DNA of 27,453 nt from Chara braunii (lineage: Eukaryota; Streptophyta; Charophyceae; Charales; Characeae), in the NCBI GenBank assembly GCA_003427395.1, contig BFEA01000752.1:131313-158765 (forward strand), in the 5' to 3' direction. Positions 1 to 9,013 of the stretch are shown here, one piece after another. Made by a program: the position numbers and the translations under genes. The notes under the pieces are model-generated. The model saw nothing but the letters and a program-made list of their open reading frames with translations. It searched no databases and was not told the DNA's origin. The first letter of the stretch is position 1; each line of letters starts with the position of its first letter.

Positions 1-83
1 GNNGAAAAATTGGGGCCAATACCCAGCATAGGCTTAAGCTGGAAACCGGGTCCAGCGTCCCATGTCCCGAGAGAACTCTTCCA

Positions 84-184
84 AAGTTATCTTGAAGCTC
101 AATTAAAATTCTAACAGATTAGCTACCAACTTCCTAAGTTATCTTGAAGCTCAATTAAAATTCTAACAGATTAGCTACCAACTT
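84..184. repeat. Tandem duplication, two 49-bp copies, period 52
   Basis: The stretch that begins aagttatcttgaagctc occurs at 84-132 and again, without any difference I can see, at 136-184, with a 3-bp spacer. The near-identity suggests a recent duplication or an assembly artefact. No coding meaning is visible. Confidence 0.9.
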
Positions 185-1383
185 AAATTCCTTGAGCTAT
201 TTACAACGCCCCTACTCAAAATCCTCAGAACATTTGTGAGGAACAAGCCCTCAAGGGCCCTATCAGACATCACATTGTTCTGGGCCAAGGCCCCCAGCAA
301 GCCAAGTGCCCGCCCTAAGTGAAGGCGGGCCTGAATATTTGTCAAAGGCAAAATTCAACATTTCCATATGTGGGTATTCAGGCTCTCGCAGCACCCCAGT
401 TGGTTGGGAAGACGCGTGAGCCTCACATTGCTGCGTCATACAGTTAGCCCAGGCCTTGACAGTTGCGCCTGGGCACACATACACAAAGCAGGGCCGATAT
501 ATTGGGAATCAGGCCTTCGGTCTTCGCAAAAGCAGTAGTGCCAACGCACCTGCCGGGGAGCCCTGCACAGATGCAGCAAACAGTCCAAGTCCGGAGACTC
601 AGACCGTGCCTAACTGCAAAGGGTCCAAGCCCTCAACTGTAGTCTCGAGCCTGGGCGCAAGGTCTGGGACCCAACCGGAAGCTACTGGAAGCTTCCAGCC
701 AGGACACACGCAGCATCCAGGAGGCTGCCACTTCCACAAAAGGAAGGAAGCAGCCCAGGCCAGGCATTCTGGCCAGCGCTGGCATTGCGGAAGTGCTGCT
801 GCGCTATCGCTTGATGCTGCGCTGCTGCCAAGGGCGCTGACGGGGCGCGAGAGGTGTTGTGGGGCGCTGCAGGGCAGCGGGGCGCTGGCGGCCATAGCCA
901 GGCTGCTGGGCGCCGGGGGGGTACAGCCGATGATCGGGTGGTGTTCAGGGAAGGAGGCGCTGTGTGGGGTAATCAAGGTCTGATTGAGGGTGACGAGATA
1001 CGTACCTGGTACATGAAGAGAGGTCGGCGATGGTGTTGGCAGTCATGTGCATTGTTCCTCGTGAGTCGAAGTGATCCTGTTGCGTGAACCAGCTGTAGGT
1101 AGGATAGTCTGGTAGAGTAGGCTGGGCGCTGAACGCCAGACAGAGCAGAGCGACTTTGGATACTGTGTTGGTGTGGCCTACGGGCTTGAACATTGGCTCA
1201 TTATTTCATTCAAATTCATTGTATTCCTCTATATGGATGGTTTTCTCAGTGCATTTGTACTCTCTGCTTGGGATACGACTACTTGTTCAGCTGTGTGATT
1301 TCGCAACTTGGTTTTATGTATATCCCTCACTCTCATATTCCTTGCAAATTATTCTTTTAAAAATTTATTGCAACTCGAAGATC
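185..1383. other. No recognisable gene; GC-rich then mixed sequence
   Basis: Open frames at 456-983 (+) and 599-976 (-) overlap on opposite strands, have low-complexity Gly/Ala/Ser/Pro composition, and match no family I know. The stretch has several GGCC/GGCGCC-rich blocks and short palindromes, for example the perfect 14-bp CTGGAAGCTTCCAG at 685-698 and GCCAGCGCTGGC near 771-782. This style resembles the LTRs near the right end of the window, so degraded LTR material is possible, but I could not align it. Confidence 0.5.
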
Positions 1384-1590
1384 CTTTAAAATTAATTAAT
1401 TCTTTTTCGGATTTTTTTCTCCCGGAATACTTTAGAATTAATTGATTCTTTTTTGAAATTTCTTTTTTGAAATCCGACAATACCTTTTAATTAAGTCTTT
1501 TTTGTTGATTTTTTTTTAAATCCGAAAATACGTCAAAGTTTAAAGTTAATTAATTCGTTTTTGCAAATTTTTCTTGTCAAATGTATTGCT
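1384..1590. repeat. AT-rich degenerate tandem repeat, about four units of 46-56 bp
   Basis: Units start near 1384, 1430, 1483 and 1539. Each has a TTAATTAATTC-like head, a T-run and a CCGGAATAC/CCGAAAATAC-like tail. Similar but weaker pieces continue to about 1850. There is no coding potential. Confidence 0.6.
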
Positions 1591-1866
1591 GAACCCATCA
1601 ATTATTTTCCAATAAATTCATTTAATCCACGTCGGAGTTAATCTTTTTATCCGGAATTAATTATCTTTTTTTTCAAAATTCTAACATTTTCCTTTTGTAA
1701 AATTCATGCAAAATATGATTTAAATATCTTTTTTAAGTTTTTTTCATTTATCAATTATTCTTGAAAATTTCCATTGTTCGGAATCAATTCTTTCCCTTTT
1801 TTTTTCCCCTTCATTTTTCAATAAAACTTCCAAAATTCTCTTCATTTTGTAATTAAAAGCCTTCAA

Positions 1867-1887
1867 CCCCCCCCCCCCCCCTCCCCC
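1867..1887. repeat. Poly-C tract (C15, T, C5)
   Basis: Fifteen C at 1867-1881, one T, then five C. It sits at the change from AT-rich DNA to the C-rich start of element 1, so it may mark the truncated left edge of that element or an assembly join. Confidence 0.85.
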
Positions 1888-2004
1888 GCTCTCTGCGGGA
1901 CACGCAAAACCAAGAACTCTCAGTGCTCCGCTGCTGCAGCTGCCTCCACCTCATCACCGCCCGCTTCTCCAGCAACCGCCACCACCCCGGCCGTTTCCTT
2001 CGCG

Positions 2005-2367
2005 ATGGCCAAAGAATCTAGCATCAACATGACCTCCATCAACACCAAGTCCGTCGATAGCCTCCTTCGCAAACTTACTGGCAAACAGGCTGACGCCCAG
2101 GAGGCCCTCGCTGACTCTTCCACCCTCTTCTCCCTCATGACCTCCATGAAGGCCACCCTCGACTCCCTCCAAGCGTCCCTCTCCGGCCTTTCCGACCGGA
2201 TAACCACCGTCGAACAACGACAGGCCTCCCCCACCATCCAGGTCATCACCACCATGGCCCCCTCCTCCACTTTGATGTCCATCACCCTTCCCCCACCCTC
2301 CGCCTCCACATCTACATCTACTACCTTCTCCTCCACATCCACCACTCTCTTTGCCAGCATGTCATCC
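2005..2367 (+). pseudogene. gag N-terminal part (coil-like), interrupted
   Basis: An ATG at 2005 opens a frame beginning MAKESSINMTS. A heptad-like stretch (about residues 13-75, rich in Leu, Ser, Ala and Gln) suggests a coiled coil, and a Thr/Ser/Pro-rich linker follows. The position upstream of the capsid-like region and zinc knuckle supports gag. The natural frame is lost after 2367, where AT-rich sequence of mitochondrial origin begins. The ORF runs to 2451 only by reading that insert out of its own frame. The start is the first ATG after the C-rich leader. I see no homology strong enough to name a subfamily. Confidence 0.6.
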
Positions 2368-2529
2368 ATGTACCAATTTAATCTCCATTACGGACGGACA
2401 AATCTTTTTGGAAACAGAACTGTTTTATCGTGGAATCCGACCTGCTATTAATGTAGGATTGTATGTAAGTCGTGTAGGTTCTGCAGCTCAATTGAAAGCT
2501 ATGAAACAAGTGTGCGGTAGTCTTAAACG
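2368..2529 (+). pseudogene. atp1: Mitochondrial atp1 (ATP synthase F1 alpha) fragment inside gag
   Basis: Read from 2372 in the frame [10 protein letters not shown], the stretch gives about 51 codons matching the plant mitochondrial F1-ATPase alpha subunit. It includes the segments [26 protein letters not shown] and [20 protein letters not shown]. This part of the protein lies just after the nucleotide-binding region. The form ETELFYRG and KQVCGSL is mitochondrial and not the chloroplast atpA version. In [11 protein letters not shown] the residue before V is Tyr where I recall Ser, a single-base change. Codons are AT-ending, unlike the C-ending gag around it. The 7-mer GTCATCC lies on both sides (2361-2367 and 2530-2536). 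The fragment is about a tenth of the gene and cannot work; it is a nuclear copy of organelle DNA or of a captured transcript. Confidence 0.9.
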
Positions 2530-3570
2530 GTCATCCCACCTCCCCCCTCGCCCAAGACAACAACCCCCACCGTCACACAGTCGTCGACCGTCCCCCCCCA
2601 ATCAAAACCTCTCTTGACTTCGTCCACCATCACCTGATTCACCTCCACCCTCCCCACCTATACCCAGATCACTCCCACGCCACAAGCTCTGTATCCCGCT
2701 CGTCCACTACTTCCCCCAAACACTCATTCCCACCAACCCCTCTTTCTCACCAAACTCCAACAAGCCTTCTCCCTCCACAACGTTCCCGTCATCCACTGGT
2801 TCCCCATCGCCGGCACCAAACTCCTTGACAACGCCGCTCGCTGGTGGTACACAGAAATGTCCAACCGCCATCGTGTTAGTCTTCCACCTCGCTCCTTCCT
2901 TGAGTGGGCCACCATGATCACCTCCACCTTTCGTCCAGAGAAAACGGTTGACGACTACGTCGACCAATTCTGTCGGCTCCACCAAAACGAGCCAACCGAT
3001 CGTTTTGTTCAATATGTCCGCTCGCTTCGCCAGCGCATCCCCATCGACGTCATCAGCAACACCGCATTCATCTCCCGAGTCAGGCGGGTATGCCGCAAGG
3101 ACCTAGCAGCAGCCCTTGTCCACGAGCCCTCCATGACCCTCGCCGACCTCCTCACTCGTGCCCTCCAAATTGGCCGCCTCCTCTCCCCCTACAAGGCCAC
3201 ACTCACATCGGCCCCTTCCCGCCCTCGCTTCTTTCACAACGTCACCTTCGAAGACACCACCTCCACCGCTTCCTCGGACGAGTTCACAGCCCCTCTCGTT
3301 GAGCCCAACACCATCTTCGACTCTTCGTCCCTGGTGTCCCTCAGTTCGGAGGAACTCAACACCATCCAGTTCTTACGTATGGAACGCAAGGACCGCATGG
3401 CTCGACCATCTTCCTCCACCCACCCACCCCTTCTCAAGAAACTCACAACCGAGTAACGCGCCTACTTGCAGGAAAACAATGGCTGCTTCCGTTGCCGGCA
3501 GCTTGGACACCAGCAAACCAACTGCCTCAACGCCGGCCAGTTCACTCGCCACGTGAGCAAAACCTGCGAC
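2530..3570 (+). pseudogene. gag capsid region and CCHC zinc knuckle, with stops
   Basis: One frame runs from a Pro/Thr-rich linker through a retrotransposon-gag-like segment: AARWWYTEM at about 2830-2860, then FLEWATMITSTFRPEKTVDDYVDQF and a helical stretch to about 3180. It then reaches the nucleocapsid motif CFRCRQLGHQQTNC at about 3484-3525, a C-X2-C-X4-H-X4-C knuckle that binds nucleic acid. An in-frame TGA (2635-2637) and a TAA (3454-3456) interrupt it, the second just before the knuckle. The ATG at 2857 is internal and not the true start. Gag would form the virus-like particle in the cytoplasm; this copy cannot be translated whole. Confidence 0.8.
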
Positions 3571-4124
3571 ATTCATTCCTTCAGCCGCCGTGGGACCTCG
3601 CCCCTCCTCAACATGACCTCTGTACCCTTGACCTCAGCGTGCACCTTTCTTCACCGGCACCATCCTCTACCTTGCCAGACGAGATCATCACTGCCTCATG
3701 CTCTTCCACCCTCCTCCCCAACCCCTCTTTCGTTACCTTCTTTGATGTTGTTAAGGAACAAGCCCAACACGGCCGGCTTGTTAGACTAGGCCTGGAGCAA
3801 TGCCCCCTCAACACCATGATCTCCTCTGCTTGTGCCGGAATCGCTCAATTCCAGCTCAAGTTTGTCTTCGTCTCTCTTAGTGCAACTACGATGAAGTTTC
3901 ATGCCTTCCTTGATATAGGTGTCACTGACAACTTCATCACCGACGCCTGTGTCCGCAAAGCCGGTCTCTCTTCTACTGGCTTCGACTCCCCGATTACTAT
4001 CCGACTAGGGGACAAAGACTCACCCGTCGTTGTCGATCACATTGTTCCAGAGATCACCATGACTGTAGGTCCTCTTCGCAATCAGATCTCCTTCAAATGC
4101 ACCTCATGTGCGACATCGTCCTAG
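3492..4124 (+). pseudogene. Retropepsin-like protease domain of element 1 pol
   Basis: The frame overlaps the end of gag with a shift, as is usual for pol. The active-site region reads FLDIGVTDNFI (aspartate codon near 3910). Families of this type normally carry D-S/T-G, so the residue after Asp is Ile and the flap-side Ala is Val; activity is doubtful. The second conserved element, IVLGTPWL, lies after a frame change at about 4095, in the next entry. The protease would cut the Gag-Pol polyprotein. Confidence 0.75.
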
Positions 4125-4558
4125 GAACCCCTTGGCTCGACCATTACATGCCCTACTCATTCCATTCATCATTCTTCCGCCTTACTACATCTTCTGACAC
4201 TACTCTTGACATCCCTTACCTTCTTCCTCCTACTACCCCACCCCCCTTCTCCCCTCATCAGTTCCTCCACATGACCTGCCAATATCCCGACTCCGCCTAC
4301 TATTTCCTCGTCATTGATCGTGAGCGTCCCGAGGACCTGCTTCCAATGGACAAGCCAAACGAAGCCCCTCCTTCCGACCCATGCATCACATCCCTCCTCA
4401 CGGAGCTCAAGGGCGTCTTTCCCGAGTCCTTGCCCGCCGGTCTACTCCCCGATCGTGGCGTCTCTCACACCATCGATCTGGAACCCGGCCGACACAGCCA
4501 CACTCCTCCCTGTCGGCCAGCATACCAACTCTCCATCCTCGAGCGTCCGAGGAAATGA
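4097..4558 (+). pseudogene. End of protease and linker into RT, shifted frame
   Basis: It carries the conserved protease tail CDIVLGTPWLDHY, then a Pro-rich linker. The pre-RT segment includes ELKGVFPESLPAGLLPDRG and HTIDLEPG, the approach to RT seen in Ty3 elements. A frameshift at about 4545 moves the coding into the frame of the following RT piece. Three frames are therefore needed to read protease to RT. Confidence 0.75.
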
Positions 4559-4968
4559 AGCGACAACTCAATGAACTCCTTGAAAAAGGATTCATTAAGC
4601 CTAGCTCATCACCCTTTGGTACCAGTTGTCCCTTCGTCAAGAAAAACGACACCTCTGAACTCCGCATGTGCACAAACCACCGCGCCTTGAACCGTATCAC
4701 GATCAAGAACAAGTATCCACTGCCCCTCCATGGAGCCAAATATGTCACCAAGATTGACCTCCGCAGTGGTTTCCATCAGATCCGCATTCACGAAGAAGAT
4801 ACTCATAAGACTGCCTTCCGCTCTCGCTTCGGGCACTACGAGTTCCTTGTGATGCTTTTTGGCCTCACAAATGCCCGAACAACCTTCCAGTCTACTACGA
4901 ATCACATCTTTCGCGATCTTCTCGAAGTCTGTGTCCTTTTTTATCTTGATGATGTCCTGGTCTCCAGT
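4546..4968 (+). pseudogene. Reverse transcriptase fingers and palm, cut at the catalytic motif
   Basis: Recognisable RT motifs in order are LLEKGFIKPSSSPFG, RMCTNHRALN, TKIDLRSGFHQIRI, TAFRSRFGHYEFLVM, FGLTNA and the catalytic YLDD at 4942-4953. Between PLP and GAKY, some 8 to 10 residues usual in this family (the RIDDLL region) are missing in frame, which would damage the fold. RCTNHR-type changes and FGLTNARTT also differ from the usual FGLTNAPAT. The domain stops about five codons after YLDD, where the nested element is inserted. RT continues at 6674. Confidence 0.9.
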
Positions 4969-4973
4969 CCCAA
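4969..4973. repeat. Left target-site duplication of nested element (CCCAA)
   Basis: Five bases before the TG of the inserted LTR read CCCAA; five bases after its final CA (6669-6673) read CCCAC. One mismatch is acceptable for an old 5-bp duplication. The pol reading frame joins across one copy of it, which supports a simple insertion. Confidence 0.75.
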
Positions 4974-5457
4974 TGTTATGGACTCAGCTAGGGCTCGATC
5001 CCTGGTCCGTGGGTTACCACCCGCCAGGCTGTTATTTTATTTATGAGTCTCTGATCTCGAGTTCCTGACTGTTGACGCCCTCTGCAGTTGGCGCCCGTTC
5101 TCAAATCCCTCCTCTGGCACTTTCGGATTTCGATACTTGGCGCAATCCGGCATTCTGGCGCCCAGGCTCAGACCTTCAATTTTCAGTTCAGCCCCGAGGC
5201 AAATTGCACTTCTGCCCTCGGGACACCGGACTCAAGCCGAGTCCGGGCACTCAGTTTTCTGCCTCAGTGCTTGTGCTTCAGTGTGACTTGCTGCGACATT
5301 GTGTTCTGAATCCAGCATTGCGACTTTGCCACTTTGCCACTTTGTGTCTGCGTCCGTCGAGTAGTGTCGCGTCCGCGATGAGTTGAGTGAGCGTGTGTGT
5401 GTGCTCTCACTCTCCCTCTCTCTCCCAGCCTCTCTGCTCTGCCTCAACCCCGTCACA
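4974..5457 (+). repeat. LTR copy A of nested element
   Basis: It starts TGTTATGG and ends GTCACA. It aligns throughout with 5648-6162 but lacks about 31 bp around 5228, one arm of a hairpin kept in copy B. It includes two TTGGCGC/CATTCTGGCGCC-like units and the GAGTGAG...CTCACTC stem (5385-5412) close to its end. Confidence 0.85.
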
Positions 5458-5458
5458 C

Positions 5459-5473
5459 TGGTATCGTAGCGGC
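5459..5473 (+). other. Primer binding site, copy A
   Basis: TGGTATCGTAGCGGC lies one base after the LTR end. TGGTATC is the usual start of a primer site pairing with the 3' end of Met tRNA. The bases after it depart from the plant initiator version, so the tRNA choice is uncertain. Confidence 0.65.
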
Positions 5474-5647
5474 AAATGGCCCTCCCTCCCTCCCTGTTCC
5501 TCGTCATCGACATCGCCACCATCGTCATCGTCCCCAGCCATTGTCGTCATCTTCGTCATCGTCATCACCGCCACATCATCGCCTTGTACCTGCCGTCGTC
5601 GCGCCACGTCAGCAACTCCTCGTCCTCGTCATCGCTGCCAGTCCCAA

Positions 5648-6162
5648 TGTTATGGACTCAGCTAGGGCTCGATCCCTGGTCCACGGGTTACCACCCGCCA
5701 GGCTGTTATTTTATTTCTGAGTCTCTGATCTCCAGTTCCCGACTGTTGACGTCCTCTGCAGTTGGCGCCCGTTCTCAAATCCCTCCTCTGGCACTTTTCG
5801 ATTTCGATACTTGGCGCAATCCAGCATTCTGGCGCCCAGGCTCAGACCATCGATTTTCAGTTCAGCCCCGAGGCAAATTGCACTTCTGCCCTCAGGACTC
5901 AACTTGAGTCCGGTACTTAAGACCGGACTCAAGCCGAGTCCGAGCACTCTGTTTTCTGCCTCAGTGCTTGTGCTTCAGTGTGACTTGCTGCAACATTGTG
6001 TTCTGAATCCAGGATTGCGACTTTGCGACTTTGCCACTTTGCCACTTTGTGTCTGCGTCCGTCGAGTAGTGTCGCATCCGCGATGAGTTGAGTGAGTGTG
6101 TGTGTGTGCTCTCACTCTCCCTCTCTCTCCTAGCCTCTCTGCTCTGCCTCAACCCCGTCACA
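5648..6162 (+). repeat. LTR copy B of nested element
   Basis: It has the same TG...CA ends as copy A and is nearly identical to it apart from 31 extra bases. The extra bases include a perfect 12-bp stem, CTTGAGTCCGGT at 5903-5914 and ACCGGACTCAAG at 5922-5933, with a 7-nt loop. The ten bases before it (CCAGTCCCAA) match the pol sequence that flanks copy A, which shows that it arose by duplication in place. Confidence 0.85.
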
Positions 6163-6163
6163 C

Positions 6164-6178
6164 TGGTATCGTAGCGGC
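6164..6178 (+). other. Primer binding site, copy B
   Basis: The sequence is the same as at 5459 (TGGTATCGTAGCGGC) and lies one base after the CA end of LTR copy B. Confidence 0.65.
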
Positions 6179-6668
6179 AAACGGCCCTCCCTCCCTCCCT
6201 GTTCCTCGTCATTGACATCGCCACCATCGTCATTGTCCCCAACCATTGTCGTCATCTTCGTAATCGTCATCACTGCGACATCATCGCCTTGTACCTGCCG
6301 TCGTCGCGCCACGTCAGCAACTCCTTGTCCTCGTCATCGCTGCCACGTCGTCGATCCCGAAGCCGGCGCGAATGTAAGTGACCGAAAATTTCTTTTCTTT
6401 TCTTTCCCCCCCCCTCTTTTTTCTTCTTGTTTCTTCTTCCTTTTCTCCTTCTCCTTCTTCTTCTTTTACCCCTCCGATTCTTTCTCCCTCCCGCCGCCTA
6501 CCCAATCCCATTTCCCGCCTTCCCGCGACTTTGCAACCCCCGCACCATCTTCTTCCCCCCTCACGCACCGGTTCCCCCTTCGGGCGCTTCTTCCTCCGCG
6601 TGCCACCATCTCCCACCTCTGGCGCATCCTCTCTCCCAGCCTCTCTGCTCTGCCTCAGCCCCGTCACA
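6179..6668 (+). other. Leader, pyrimidine-rich remnant and truncated 3' LTR end of nested element
   Basis: The leader (6179 to about 6360) repeats that of copy A. A pyrimidine tract with long C/T runs (about 6390-6480) follows, and then the 42-bp tail of the LTR. The open frames here are low-complexity Ser/Pro/Phe and not genes. Most of the element's internal region and most of its 3' LTR are absent. Confidence 0.7.
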
Positions 6669-7057
6669 CCCACCTTCGAGACTCACCTTCAGCATATCCG
6701 CCAGGTCCTCTCTATCCTCAGAGACCAAAAGTTATACGCCAAGCTCGGCAAATGCACTTTCGCTTTCTCAAGCGTAGAATATCTTGGCCACACTGTATTC
6801 GCTAATGGTATCCGCAAGGACCCCTCGAAGGTCACCGCCTTTGTCGAGTTTCCCCCACCTACGACTTTGTTGCAGCTTCGTTCCTTCCTCGATTTTGCCA
6901 ACTACTACCGCCCCTTCATTCGTGACTTCTCCGAAATCTCCTACCCCCTCCACGAGCTTACTCGTAAGAACGAGCCTTTTACATGGAATGACCGCCGTCA
7001 AGCTGCCTTCGACCTCCTCAAACAAGTGATTACCACAACCCCTGCCCCTCTCGACAC
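6669..7057 (+). pseudogene. Reverse transcriptase C-terminal part (thumb/connection), continuing from 4968
   Basis: FETHLQHIRQVLSILRDQKLY, LGKCTFAFSSVEYLGHTV and LRSFLDFANYYRPFIRDFSEI follow in the usual Ty3 order, then the approach to RNase H (EPFTWNDRRQAAFDLLK). This piece is the direct continuation of the RT cut at 4968. A +1 frame change at about 7058 moves the frame into RNase H. Confidence 0.9.
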
Positions 7058-7798
7058 TTTTATGTTACCACCGATGCCTCAGACTTTGCTATTGGAGCCG
7101 TCCTGTCCCAACACTTCCCTCGCGACATCTCGGACCCGCCCTCCATTAAGGATTTCCCCACCCACTCCGAGGCTCCACCGGGCGAGTATCCTATCGCATT
7201 TGCGAGCAAGAAGCTCATCCCCGTGGAGATGAACTATCCCTCCAATGAGAAGGAACTCCTCGCCGTCATCCATGCACTCAAAGTCAGGCGCCCATACCTC
7301 GACGATCAGCACTTCACTATCCGCACATACAACACCATCGTCTCAAGCATACTCACCAAGAAAGATATCACACCCCGTCAAGCTCGATGGTTAGACTTTC
7401 TCTCCCAGTTTGCATTTACCATTTGTCACACCCTCGACAAAAGCAACCGCGATGATGATGCCCTCTCTCGACGACCTGATTACAAGCCCCCTGAGAAAGT
7501 CTATGCCTCCATGAACCATGTTCAACTCCTACCTTCACTCCACCACCGCTACACTCACAGGTACTCTTCATGCCTAAATTTCTCTACCATCTACAACAAG
7601 CTTCGCGGCCTCAACACCGTCCCCGACTACTCCCTCCATGACAACCTTTTGTACATTAACACTGAAGGCACTCGCCGACTCTGTATCCCTGACGCACGTG
7701 GTCTCCGTACCCAACTCTTGGCCGAACACCACGACGCCAAGACCGCAGGACACCTTGGTTTCCAGAAGACATTTAACACCCTCTCTCGCTACTTCTAG
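7058..7798 (+). pseudogene. RNase H and integrase zinc-binding domain of element 1
   Basis: RNase H begins with FYVTTDASDFAIGAVL (first catalytic Asp near 7073). The expected Glu is in NEKELLAV. The usual TDN motif reads IRTYNTIV, so a catalytic Asp is replaced by Tyr. The usual ADALSR end reads DDDALSRRPDY. The integrase N-terminal HHCC motif follows: AEHHDAKTAGHLG supplies the histidines and CPTC, just past the stop, the cysteines. A TAG at 7796-7798 breaks the zinc finger. RNase H would remove RNA from the RNA:DNA hybrid; integrase inserts the cDNA. Confidence 0.88.
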
Positions 7799-8188
7799 TG
7801 GCCCTCAGTCCTCGCCAACGTCAAAGCATACATTCGCTCATGCCCCACTTGTCAAGCAGTCAAACCCTCAAACTAGGCCAAGCTTGGTAGGCTCCAGTCA
7901 TTGCCTATCCCCACTCATCGGTTGCAGTCCATCTCTATGGATTTCGTGTGCGGTTTCCCCAAGACCGACCGCGGCTATGACTGCATCTACGTCATTGTCT
8001 GTCGCTTGACCAAGTGGGCCCAATTCTCCCTTGCACCACTTCTCACAATGCCAAAGGCATCACCACACTCTTCTTCAATCATGTCGCACGCCATCACGGT
8101 CTCCCTGAAAACATCATCAGTGACTGTGATCCTCGCTTCCTTTCCCAATTCCGGAAAAACCTGTTCAAAGCCTACGGGACCACTCTAA
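7799..8188 (+). pseudogene. Integrase N-terminal to early core, with stop and frameshift
   Basis: The same frame as before continues with WPSVLANVKAYIRSCPTCQAV, a second TAG at 7874-7876, then LQSISMDFVCGFPKTDRGYDCIYVIV, which holds the first Asp of the DDE core. After about 8020 a frame change moves the true coding into the next entry, so the rest of this frame is a shadow. Confidence 0.85.
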
Positions 8189-8757
8189 AGTACAGCACTG
8201 CATTTCATCCCCAGACAGATGGCCAGACCGAAAAGATGAGCGATACTCTCCAAAGGATCCTGTGGAAGTATTGTCATCCGCACCAGCACGATTGGGATCA
8301 GTTGCTCACCGTCGCCGAGATTGCCTACAACAACGCTGTCCGCCCTTCCACTGGCATGTCCCCACACTGCCTTCTTGCTCCCCTTGCAGCTCAACCTATC
8401 CACTCCCCATCTTCTCTCAATGAATGGGCTGCAACAATGAACTGCCTCCTCGGAGAAGCCACTGACGCCCTTGAACGAACCCAACAACAACAAGCCAACA
8501 AGACCAACAAACACAGACGAGACATCACATTCAAAGTAGGGGACAAAGTCTGGCTCTCCGCCAAACGCTTTCAAGCCGAACATGGCTTGTCGAAGAAACT
8601 CTCAAACAAGTGGCTCAGTCCATTCCCCGTCATTGAACAAACATCCCCTGTAAATTACAAACTTCAACTTCCCCCTGACACGAGCCGTGTTCACCCTCTC
8701 TTCCATGTCAAGTACTTAAAGGAATACCATGAATCACCTCCAGAAGGAATACCTTGA
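8014..8757 (+). pseudogene. Integrase catalytic core and C-terminal domain of element 1
   Basis: The core contains IISDCDPRFLSQF (second catalytic Asp) and FHPQTDGQTEKM (catalytic Glu). The C-terminal DNA-binding part follows: KVGDKVWLSAKRF, LSNKWLSPFPVIEQ and RVHPLFHVKYLKEY. The longest intact pol piece of element 1, it ends early because a 25-bp tandem duplication at 8721-8770 shifts the frame. Confidence 0.9.
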
Positions 8758-8770
8758 ATCACCTCCAGAA
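8721..8770 (+). repeat. 25-bp tandem duplication between integrase and chromodomain
   Basis: The unit beginning ggaataccatgaatcacc starts at 8721 and again at 8746 with one difference. Because 25 is not a multiple of three it breaks the frame; the second copy leads into the chromodomain frame. Confidence 0.9.
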
Positions 8771-9013
8771 TTCGCCAACCGCCCATATCCTAGACCTCCA
8801 CCAATCATGCTACCTACCGGGCCTGAATTCATGGTAGAATCTATCATAGGACGAAGAACAACTCAAGTATCCAATCACCCGGAACCAATCACTGAATACA
8901 AAGTCAAATGGACCAAACACCCAGATGAAGAATCTACATAGGAACCCCTCGATAATCTCAAGAACGCCATGAAACTTGTTCGTGCCTATGATCGTGGTCA
9001 CCCCGTATCCTAG
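8729..9013 (+). pseudogene. Chromodomain at the end of element 1 pol
   Basis: FMVESIIGRRT, then YKVKWTKHPDEEST and, after a stop, EPLDNLKNAMKLVRAYDR match the chromodomain pattern (V/I-E-x-I, Y-x-V-K-W and W-E-P-x-x-x-L). The second Trp codon is TAG (8939-8941). Chromodomains on integrases bind modified histone tails and steer insertion into heterochromatin. The final stop is at 9011-9013. Confidence 0.88.

Larger units (their letters stand above)
4974..6668 (+). mobile_element. Nested LTR element in element 1 RT, rearranged
   Basis: The 1695-bp insert begins TGTTATGGACTC and ends CCCCGTCACA. It contains LTR copy A (4974-5457), primer site and leader, LTR copy B (5648-6162), primer site and leader again, and pyrimidine-rich sequence. 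The last 42 bp (about 6627-6668) match the end of the LTR. It encodes no protein of its own. Its LTR is related to the element 1 LTR at 10006-10653, so it is a shortened non-autonomous relative. The A/B doubling is explained by a later tandem duplication. Confidence 0.85.

Noticed and set aside
456-983. 175-codon ORF (+) and overlapping 125-codon ORF (-)
   Set aside because: Low-complexity composition, no family motif, opposite-strand overlap in GC-rich DNA; most likely chance open frames.
2361-2536. GTCATCC pair as a transposase or integrase target duplication of the atp1 piece
   Set aside because: Removing one 7-mer with the insert would break the gag frame that continues downstream; coincidence or repair microhomology is as likely.
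2351-2617. Chloroplast atpA as source of the inserted fragment
   Set aside because: The residues ETELFYRG and KQVCGSL are of the mitochondrial type; the plastid protein differs at these places.
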